From the NCBI GenBank assembly GCA_021841985.1, contig JAKCCP010000014.1, forward strand, positions 1 through 47,663: DNA of 47,663 bases, in the 5' to 3' direction. Shown here piece after piece: positions 19,751 through 25,537 of this stretch (position 1 is its first letter; each line of letters begins with the position of its first letter). This DNA comes from Pseudomonadota bacterium. GTDB lineage: Bacteria; Pseudomonadota; Alphaproteobacteria; Acetobacterales; Acetobacteraceae. The position numbers and the translations under genes are program-made. Under the pieces are notes generated by a model that was not told the DNA's origin, searched no databases, and saw only the letters and a list, made by a program, of their open reading frames with translations.

Positions 19751-21535
19751 TTATGATCCTGGCAACGCAAAGATCCACAGGACAGATCCCTCCTCTGGCA
19801 GTGCCATGTCCGGCACGAGCGTTGACAATTCCTGGCCTTGGCCGGAACCGTTACCGACGGATACCGCGATGTACTGCTTGCCATTCACGCCATAGCTGAT
19901 CGGGAAGCTGTTAACGGCGTTATTCGTTCGGACCTGCCATAGCACTTTGCCGGACACGCCGTCGATGGCCCGGAAGTAGCGATCCCATGAACCAGCGAAC
20001 ACCACACCGCCCGCCGTCGGCAGCACGGCGCTCGTCGCCGGTGCGCGAAAGCGGAACGACCAGGTCGTGGAGCGGTCGCTCAGCTTGACGGCGTCTATCC
20101 GGCCGATATTCCCATCACTCCCGGGGATCAGATTGCGTGCGAAGGTGGCCCGCCCGCCGCCGTCCCGATAGACTTGTCCGGGGGCGAGAGGAATTGGTGT
20201 TGTATAGGCGCAGAACTCATTCAATGGGAGGTAAAGCGTTTGCGTGTCCGGGTTGTACGCGGTCGCCGGCCAGCCCCGCGCGCCGGGATCCGAAGGACAA
20301 TTCATCGTCGTCTGACCGATATGCGGGATCGAGGCTTGATTGATCGTCTTTGCGCCGGTCTTCGGATCAATCGAATCGATTATATTCTGCGGAACGGTCT
20401 CCTTGGCCCAGAGCCACTCACCGGAGTCGCGGTCAACCGCCTCAATCATGCCGAGCTTGCCAGTGCTGATCACCATTTTGCGCATCGTGCCGTTCACGGG
20501 CAGATCGACCAGAACCTGCTCGAAGGCATCGTCAAGATCCCATGTGTCATTTGCCAGATGTTGATAATACCATTTCACCTTGCCGGTCGTCACGTCGATC
20601 GCCAGCGTCGAGTCTGAATAAAGCGCTGAATTCGTTATTCCCGGTGCGGCCTTGAGTGGCAGCGTACCACGCATTTCGGCGATCCAGGGGTAGGGCTCAG
20701 CGACGCCGAAATAAGCCAGGTTCCGTTCTGGGTCGAACGAGCCGGCGGCCCAGACAGACAGGCCGAAGCGATTTTCTAGCGGCACGCCGTTCCAGCTGTT
20801 CGCGTTCGGGTCTCCGGGGTGCGCGATCGTCCAGATGCGCCACTTCTCAGCGCCGGTCTTGACGTCATGCCCAGTGATGAAGCACCCGCCGGGCTCCCCG
20901 TTGCCGCAGCCGCTCATGCCCTGCAGCACCATTCCGTTGGCGACCATCGGGCCAGAGGTGTAGCGCCAGCCCTTCTGCCAGTCAGCTGTTTCATGGTCCC
21001 AGACAATTTTTCCGGTCCTCGCGTCCAGGGCGACGATATGAACATCGGAGGTGGCGATAATGATCTTGTCCTCGAAGATGGCCATGTTCCGCTTGGTCAG
21101 GTCGTTGCCTCGGCCATCAGCAAGCTTCTCTGGGAGATCGCGGCTGTATTCCCAAATCAGATCGCCGGTCGCGGCATTGAGGGCCTGCACCTTGTCACCA
21201 AAGTTCCAGATATAGAGGATCCCGTCGTGAACGATCGGCGTGCTCTCGGTCGCCCCACTCGTCAGCGACCAAGTCCACGCGACACGAAGATCCTTGACGT
21301 TATCTCTTGTAATCTGTTTGAGCGGACTAAAGCCGAAGCCGTCATAGGTGCGACGCCACATGAGCCAGTCATTGGGGTCGGGATGGAGCAGCATGTCCGC
21401 GCTCACCGGGCGCAGATTCTTCATGGGGTCTGTCGCCTGCTCCGCACGCGCGGAGATGCCGAAAAGGCTTGAAAGAAACGCAACGAGGAGCATTTCCCTC
21501 GCGGCTCTCAATATGGGGGCTCGGTCAATTGACAT
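19751..21535 (-). CDS. PQQ-dependent alcohol/methanol-dehydrogenase-type quinoprotein
   Basis: A 594-residue periplasmic beta-propeller enzyme expected to oxidise an alcohol or polyol with PQQ. It has a Sec signal peptide (cut after about residue 31, ISARA) and repeated propeller motifs such as ALNAATGDLIWEY, ALDARTGKIVWDH and VSGKVLWQVRT. Likely metal and catalytic positions are E214 (GNGEPGG), E280 (FGVAEPYPW, where methanol dehydrogenases have Asn) and D333/D335 (TWDLDD). The adjacent-Cys pair of methanol dehydrogenases is not seen, nor is a haem CXXCH. Start: ATG at 21535; an in-frame GTG at 21568 overlaps the stop of a short upstream frame and is a real alternative. No PQQ synthesis genes are nearby. 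Confidence 0.85.
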   Translation of the reverse strand: MSIDRAPILRAAREMLLVAFLSSLFGISARAEQATDPMKNLRPVSADMLLHPDPNDWLMWRRTYDGFGFSPLKQITRDNVKDLRVAWTWSLTSGATESTPIVHDGILYIWNFGDKVQALNAATGDLIWEYSRDLPEKLADGRGNDLTKRNMAIFEDKIIIATSDVHIVALDARTGKIVWDHETADWQKGWRYTSGPMVANGMVLQGMSGCGNGEPGGCFITGHDVKTGAEKWRIWTIAHPGDPNANSWNGVPLENRFGLSVWAAGSFDPERNLAYFGVAEPYPWIAEMRGTLPLKAAPGITNSALYSDSTLAIDVTTGKVKWYYQHLANDTWDLDDAFEQVLVDLPVNGTMRKMVISTGKLGMIEAVDRDSGEWLWAKETVPQNIIDSIDPKTGAKTINQASIPHIGQTTMNCPSDPGARGWPATAYNPDTQTLYLPLNEFCAYTTPIPLAPGQVYRDGGGRATFARNLIPGSDGNIGRIDAVKLSDRSTTWSFRFRAPATSAVLPTAGGVVFAGSWDRYFRAIDGVSGKVLWQVRTNNAVNSFPISYGVNGKQYIAVSVGNGSGQGQELSTLVPDMALPEEGSVLWIFALPGS

Positions 21536-21564
21536 CTCGCGTGCTTCTCTCTGGTTGATCGGTG

Positions 21565-21648
21565 TCACAGGGGCGCAGCCTTGCTGGCGGCTGGTTCGCC
21601 ATGCCGGGCTCGGCGGCCGGCTAGCATATTCTTCTGACTCACAGACAT
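21565..21648 (-). CDS. Possible 27-residue leader peptide upstream of the PQQ dehydrogenase
   Basis: A short frame starting MSVSQKNMLAGRRARHGEP with a good GGAGG eight bases before its ATG. Its stop codon overlaps the GTG at 21568 (GTGA), which is in frame with the PQQ dehydrogenase. That geometry would couple translation of the two. It lacks the Glu-x3-Tyr pair of PqqA, so it is not a PQQ precursor. Whether it is translated is unknown. Confidence 0.3.
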   Translation of the reverse strand: MSVSQKNMLAGRRARHGEPAASKAAPL

Positions 21649-21832
21649 ATCGCGAGCCTCCGGCTCTTGACGGGCCTTCACTTCCAATTCACAATCTGAG
21701 CATGTAGGGCTTTTTAGCGAATTCCCGGTAAAGACAACACTAATGCCACACGGCGCATCGTCAAGCGGGCGATGTCCCCTTGGCGCGCGGCGACTCAAGG
21801 CTTCGCCGATTGACAGCATTGCACCATCGCGC

Positions 21833-21844
21833 AATGATAATCAT
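21833..21844. promoter_or_regulatory. Fur-box-like palindrome
   Basis: AATGATAATCAT matches all 12 central positions of the classical 19-bp Fur box, and its inner 11 bases form ATGATnATCAT, a perfect palindrome. The outer positions do not match. It lies 26 bases upstream of the membrane-protein ATG at 21871, a sensible place for an operator. A single site without flanking matches is weak evidence. Confidence 0.35.
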
Positions 21845-21870
21845 GCCGCTGGACGATGAATGAGGGGGAA

Positions 21871-22386
21871 ATGTCATCTGCCGTGAAACACGCCGTTCTG
21901 GGCTTCGCCGCTGCGGTCGTTTCGGTGCTGACTTTTCATCAAGCGGCGTGGGAGGTATTGCACCTCTTGGCCTTGCCTGGGCTGGCGCTTCCAGCGCCAT
22001 ATCCCTTGGATCCCGTGATCCCGTTTGGGCTACCACGGATCGTGAATTACTGCCTGCTGAGTGGGATTTGCGGCCTCGTGTTCGGCTTAGCGACTCCCCG
22101 AATGCGGGGACCGCTGTGGTTGTGGGGTCTTGGCCTAGGCGTGATTGTCGCCGTGTTTGGCTTATTGACGGTTTCCGGGATCAAGCATTTTCTGCCGGGC
22201 GCGCGCTGGATACCGCTAAAATACTACACGGGAATAATGACCATTGTCCTAACCTATGGCCTTCCGATGAGTGGCAGCATCGCTTCACCCCTGACCTGGA
22301 TCCGCTCACTCTTGGTTGATGGAATCTGGGGCGTTGGACTTGGGCTGATCCTACCACGGCTCGGCCTGCGGCCATCGCGCCAATAG
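21871..22386 (+). CDS. Small integral membrane protein of unknown function
   Basis: A 171-residue hydrophobic protein with about five predicted membrane segments, around residues 7-25, 58-76, 82-102, 118-135 and 148-166. GAGGGGG lies just before the ATG at 21871, which is why I chose it over the ATG at 21856. Pro-rich loops (LPAPYPLDPVIPFGLPR) are conspicuous. I do not recognise the family. It is divergent from the PQQ dehydrogenase, inside the IS-scarred island, behind a Fur-like palindrome. A metal-related or quinone-related role is conceivable but unsupported. Confidence 0.65.
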   Translation: MSSAVKHAVLGFAAAVVSVLTFHQAAWEVLHLLALPGLALPAPYPLDPVIPFGLPRIVNYCLLSGICGLVFGLATPRMRGPLWLWGLGLGVIVAVFGLLTVSGIKHFLPGARWIPLKYYTGIMTIVLTYGLPMSGSIASPLTWIRSLLVDGIWGVGLGLILPRLGLRPSRQ

Positions 22387-22475
22387 AGTGGCGATACGGC
22401 AATGAAGGTCTTGTTGTCATTGAACCCAGCAGGCCGTTCTCTAATCGCGTCTCCCCTGTCAATAGGATTTCCTGA

Positions 22476-22650
22476 TTACGCATGAGCTTCAGCCAACTTT
22501 AGCAGCTGGCATGGCATTGGCGACGTGTATGTCCTGATAAAGGCGAGGCGCGGCACCATCGAGCCAAGCCCATAACAGCGATTGAACCGACATTCGAGAT
22601 CCGCGAGATAACGGGCAGATGTCTGATTCTGTAGGTGGCACGGCGCGATC
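22476..22650 (-). pseudogene. Degenerate C-terminal remnant of an IS1595-like transposase
   Basis: On the minus strand the frame ends RYLADLECRFNRCYGLGSMVPRL...LLKLAEAHA. It aligns with the intact-looking end of the transposase at 47509-47663 (RYLAEFAYRFNRRYDLAAMIPRL...LLKLAENHA), and both are followed by TAATCAGG. Many substitutions and loss of everything upstream show it is dead. The following 120 bases (22651-22770) hold a CTGAGC/GCTCAG inverted repeat at 22706-22723 and nothing else I can name. Confidence 0.75.
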
Positions 22651-22770
22651 ACATGAGGGTCGCGATGCGGGCAATCGCGGCGGCGCCAGATCGGCAAGGT
22701 TCGGGCTGAGCGGGGGTGCTCAGCTCGGAGCGGCGACTTCAGGAGCACCGAGCCGGCCGGGCCATGGTCC

Positions 22771-23175
22771 TCAGTCGATGCGAAACGGGTTTGCGATTCG
22801 CAATTGCTCCTGAATTACCATGCCGTCGTGCATGTCCTCCGACCAGAGCGTGTCGCACTCGGCGTGGAGTGCGGAGGCGGCGATCGTGGCGTTGTAGATC
22901 GAAAGACCATAGCGCTCGGCGAGCACGAGGCCGGTCTCGTGGATCTCCACCGTGATCGGTTGCACCGGAAGCAGGGCACGAATCGTGGATAGAAGCGCAT
23001 GGGTCTCGGGCCAGTTCATGCGCATTTTGCGGCGCGACACGTTGGCCAATTCGTTCAGCACCTGCACGCTGATCGTGGCGCCGTCAGCGATGATCTTCTC
23101 CGCCCGCTCCGCCTTCACCGGATCGCCCGACGCCACATAGACCAGGACGTCGGTGTCGATGAAGCTACCGGGCAT
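22771..23175 (-). CDS. vapC: PIN-domain toxin (VapC-type), possible active-site substitution
   Basis: A 134-residue PIN domain, the ribonuclease toxin of a VapBC pair. Expected acidic residues are D7 (FIDTDVLVY), E42 (LNELA) and D114 (WSEDM). The fourth position, normally Asp in a YDA or WDA motif, is Asn95 here (IYNATIAASAL). This could weaken or abolish nuclease activity. It starts 11 bases inside the antitoxin gene, the usual overlap. Type II toxin-antitoxin pairs are common passengers of mobile regions, which fits the flanking transposase remnants. Confidence 0.85.
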   Translation of the reverse strand: MPGSFIDTDVLVYVASGDPVKAERAEKIIADGATISVQVLNELANVSRRKMRMNWPETHALLSTIRALLPVQPITVEIHETGLVLAERYGLSIYNATIAASALHAECDTLWSEDMHDGMVIQEQLRIANPFRID

Positions 23176-23395
23176 TCGCCTCGTCCCGGTCGAATTTGAA
23201 GTCGGCGGGCAGACGGCCGCGGAAGGCTCGCAGGCGCTTCAGCAGCTCGTCTCGCCCGGGTTTGCGGGCGACGGCGAAGGCGCGTGCGTCTGCGACGTGG
23301 ATCTCGATGTCGTCGCCTTCCTTCAGCTCAAGCGCTTCCACGACGGCAGCAGGGAGGCGAACGGCGAGGCTATTGCCCCATTTGGCGACTTGCAT
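23165..23395 (-). CDS. vapB: AbrB/MazE-type antitoxin (VapB)
   Basis: A 76-residue SpoVT/AbrB swapped-hairpin protein: MQVAKWGNSLAVRLPAAVV followed by LKEGDDIEIHV, the canonical DNA-binding fold. The C-terminal 30 residues, with FRGRLPADFKFDRDEANAR, would wrap around and inhibit the toxin. GGAGGAGG precedes the ATG at 23395; a longer in-frame start at 23452 would read through the likely operator. It overlaps vapC by 11 bases. Confidence 0.85.
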   Translation of the reverse strand: MQVAKWGNSLAVRLPAAVVEALELKEGDDIEIHVADARAFAVARKPGRDELLKRLRAFRGRLPADFKFDRDEANAR

Positions 23396-23407
23396 GACCT
23401 CCTCCAG

Positions 23408-23435
23408 AGATATACAGCAATCTATATGTATATCT
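23408..23435. promoter_or_regulatory. Likely VapBC operator, perfect inverted repeat
   Basis: AGATATAC and GTATATCT form a perfect 8-bp inverted repeat around a 12-base AT-rich spacer, 12 bases upstream of the antitoxin ATG. AbrB-type antitoxins usually bind such palindromes over their own promoter, alone or with the toxin. The AT-rich composition stands out in this GC-rich sequence. Confidence 0.65.
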
Positions 23436-23489
23436 TTCGGCCGTTCCGTCAAGGAAAGTGAGCAGTAGCCGATCTCGCGCCTGCCCCCA

Positions 23490-23583
23490 GAGCCGCGACG
23501 GGACCCCGGTGTTCGGGATCATCAAGTCGGTGCGCGGGTTTCGCCAGTTCCTCTTGCGCGGCCTCGGCAAGGTGGAGGGCGTT
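23490..23583 (+). pseudogene. C-terminal scrap of an IS1182-like transposase
   Basis: On the plus strand the frame reads PVFGIIKSVRGFRQFLLRGL followed by GKVEG, the conserved segment around the last catalytic Glu of IS1182/IS4-type transposases (typically EPVFG.IK...GFRQFLLRG). The usual Glu is replaced by Thr here and the end of the protein is missing. It runs straight into a short repeat shared with 30427-30469. It is in the opposite orientation to the IS1182-like fragment near 19.5 kb. Confidence 0.7.
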
Positions 23584-23617
23584 CTTTTTTCAAGTTCGAT
23601 TGACTTTCAGGCGCTGA
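23574..23617 (+). repeat. Interspersed short repeat, copy a
   Basis: GGAGGGC, a T-run, then CAAGTTCGATTGACTTTCAGG and CGCTGA. It is nearly identical to copy b at 30427-30469. It follows the IS1182-like transposase scrap and lies 3' of the convergent CHAD gene. Confidence 0.7.
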
Positions 23618-23656
23618 GTGAGACCAAGCCCTTTTCGCGTCAATATTGCTGTAGCG

Positions 23657-25015
23657 CTAAACCCAGAACGGGGTCTCGGCGCGCAGTCGGCGCAGCGCCC
23701 GCTCGGCCTTGGCGGTGGCACGCGGCCGGATCGCGGCGGCGAAGCCGAGCACGACCCCTCGCGCCAACACGAACCCGGGTGCGCCCTCGGCGCCAGCGAG
23801 ATCGCCGATCAGCCGCGCCGCCGTGGTCGCGTCATTGGCGGCGCCAAGCCATTCCTGGAAGTCAGCGAGACGCCGCAGATACCGACGCGTGCGCCGCGGT
23901 GGAAAACAGCGGGCAAAAGCCTCGCCGAGATAGCGCAGCCGCTTGGCATCGAGGCGGAGCCGATGCAACCGCTCGGCCGCCAGCCCGGCCAGCGTCTCGG
24001 TGCCCAGAACGCGCCGCGCCCGCCGCGCCAGCAAGGCTGCGGCGAAGGTGCCGAACTCCTCCCCGCTGTCCCCAGCGGCCAGCGGCGCGAGGCGCTGTGG
24101 CAGCAGTGCCAGTGCGATCTCGAGGGCGCGAAACCGCGCACTCTCAAGCCAGTCCTGTATTTCCCGATATGCCATCGACCGACGCTCGCGAGCCGCCGCG
24201 AACAACCCTGCCAGCTCCGCCTCGTCTGGAAAATTATTTTTCAAAATCAGTGAGCTGCCGGCAAGAAATACGTCCCAGTCGCGTCCCCTCCCGAGGCCGC
24301 GCGCAAGGCTCCGCAATTCGGGGCGGAGCTCCGCTACGGCCGCGGCGGAAATCAGCGGGATCAGGGCTGCAAACACCGCGCGCAACCGCCTTGAGGCCAC
24401 GCGCGCTTGATGCAGTCTCTCGGGATCCGCACCTGGCTCGACCGTGCGCAGTGTCATCAGTGCGGCGAGAAACGCCTCCGCATGCGCCGCTAGAATCTGT
24501 CGTGCGGCGGGGATCAAGGGAGAATGCGCGCCAAAATCCACAGTCGCCACCGCCGCGGCAAGCCGTGACGCGGGCGGGTTCGGGCGGCTGAGCGGCAGGT
24601 CGGCGGCCAAGGCGCGCGCCGCCGTGGCGACCGCCTCGGCCGGGCCGGTGAAGCGCAGCCGGCAGAATCGCCCACGCATGCCACCGGCAACGCCAAGCCC
24701 CTCGACGCAGCGCAACGCAACGCCTGGCCAGGCTCGGCTGGTGAACAGACGCTGCCGGCCAATCATGCCCCCGATCGGGGGGGACAACCAGGCGGGATCG
24801 GCAGCCAGGCCGGGGCGGGCAATGAACACCGCCCCGTCGGCCCCGGCAAACCACATCTCGGCCAGGCGTCGCGAACGGCCCATCCGGAAATCACCGGCGG
24901 CAAAGCCAGGCGTTCGGGTCAGGTGCGACGCCACTTCCGCATCGAGCGCGAGTTCGAGAGCAGCCAGCGGGGCGTCGCCGCCCAGGAAGCTGTCTCCGGT
25001 TCTAGGTGCCCTCAT
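23657..25015 (-). CDS. CHAD-domain protein with a diverged CYTH-like N-terminus
   Basis: A 452-residue protein. The C-terminal half (about 200-450) is a CHAD helical domain with its two conserved basic motifs, HQARVASRRLRAVFAAL and HRLRLDAKRLRYLGEAFA. CHAD domains bind inorganic polyphosphate. The N-terminal half begins LAALELALDAEVASHLTRTPG, resembling a CYTH triphosphatase start, but the paired Lys/Glu pattern of the tunnel is hard to see, so catalysis is doubtful. I placed the start at 25015, 14 bases inside sixA; an earlier start would overlap sixA by almost 100 bases. The overlap suggests joint expression. Confidence 0.8.
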   Translation of the reverse strand: MRAPRTGDSFLGGDAPLAALELALDAEVASHLTRTPGFAAGDFRMGRSRRLAEMWFAGADGAVFIARPGLAADPAWLSPPIGGMIGRQRLFTSRAWPGVALRCVEGLGVAGGMRGRFCRLRFTGPAEAVATAARALAADLPLSRPNPPASRLAAAVATVDFGAHSPLIPAARQILAAHAEAFLAALMTLRTVEPGADPERLHQARVASRRLRAVFAALIPLISAAAVAELRPELRSLARGLGRGRDWDVFLAGSSLILKNNFPDEAELAGLFAAARERRSMAYREIQDWLESARFRALEIALALLPQRLAPLAAGDSGEEFGTFAAALLARRARRVLGTETLAGLAAERLHRLRLDAKRLRYLGEAFARCFPPRRTRRYLRRLADFQEWLGAANDATTAARLIGDLAGAEGAPGFVLARGVVLGFAAAIRPRATAKAERALRRLRAETPFWV

Positions 25016-25529
25016 CGCCAAGATCGCGGGGCGAGAGCACACGCGCCAGCCGCGCCTGCCCCGCCGCCAGATGCGCCCAAGCACCGCCACAAGCAAACTC
25101 CACCAGCGTGCCGGTGGGGAGCCCCTCGGCCAGCACGCGCCGCGCCCTCTCGGGGCCGCTGCCGGGGGCGGCCAGAAGAACCGCGCAGGCGCGCAGCCCA
25201 GGATTGTGGCCGATTACCATGACACTCCGCACCGTCTCGGCGACCTCGTTCACCAGGCGCAGGATCTCCGGCGCGCTCGCGAGATAGAGCCGATCGATGG
25301 TTTCGATCAGCGGAGCCTCCGGCCAGGGTTCGAGACATTCGAGCGTCTCCTGGATGCGCCGCGCGCTTGATGCCAGCACCAGATCAGGTTGCAGCCCGAG
25401 CGCGTGCAGCGCGCGGCCCATGGCGAGCGCGTCGCGCCGTCCACGCGCCGTAAGCGGCCGCGCCGGATCGGGGAGGCCGGGTCCCTCGGCGACCGCCTTG
25501 GCGTGCCGCAGCAACAAAAGCTGATGCAT
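25002..25529 (-). CDS. sixA: SixA-type phosphohistidine phosphatase
   Basis: A 175-residue histidine phosphatase. It begins MHQLLLLRHAKA, the RHG-type catalytic motif of the SixA branch (RHA), and has VMVIGHNPGLRACAVLL with the second catalytic His. Family members dephosphorylate phosphohistidine on signalling or PTS proteins. The ATG is eight bases after the oxidoreductase stop, and the gene end overlaps the CHAD gene, so the three are probably one transcript. Confidence 0.88.
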   Translation of the reverse strand: MHQLLLLRHAKAVAEGPGLPDPARPLTARGRRDALAMGRALHALGLQPDLVLASSARRIQETLECLEPWPEAPLIETIDRLYLASAPEILRLVNEVAETVRSVMVIGHNPGLRACAVLLAAPGSGPERARRVLAEGLPTGTLVEFACGGAWAHLAAGQARLARVLSPRDLGDEGT

Positions 25530-25537
25530 CGCGCGCT

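Noticed and set aside
21565..21834. 89-codon minus-strand frame upstream of the PQQ dehydrogenase
   Set aside because: No domain and odd composition; only its last 27 codons have a good ribosome binding site and are listed instead.
22706..22723. CTGAGC/GCTCAG hairpin as a terminator
   Set aside because: The stem is short and no T-run follows on either strand.
23370..23570. 66-codon minus-strand frame vaguely like a KTSC domain
   Set aside because: It is antisense to the transposase scrap and reads through the VapBC operator; the resemblance is too weak.
23584..24591. Plus-strand frame continuing from the transposase scrap across the CHAD gene
   Set aside because: Only the first part resembles a transposase; the rest is antisense to the CHAD coding sequence.
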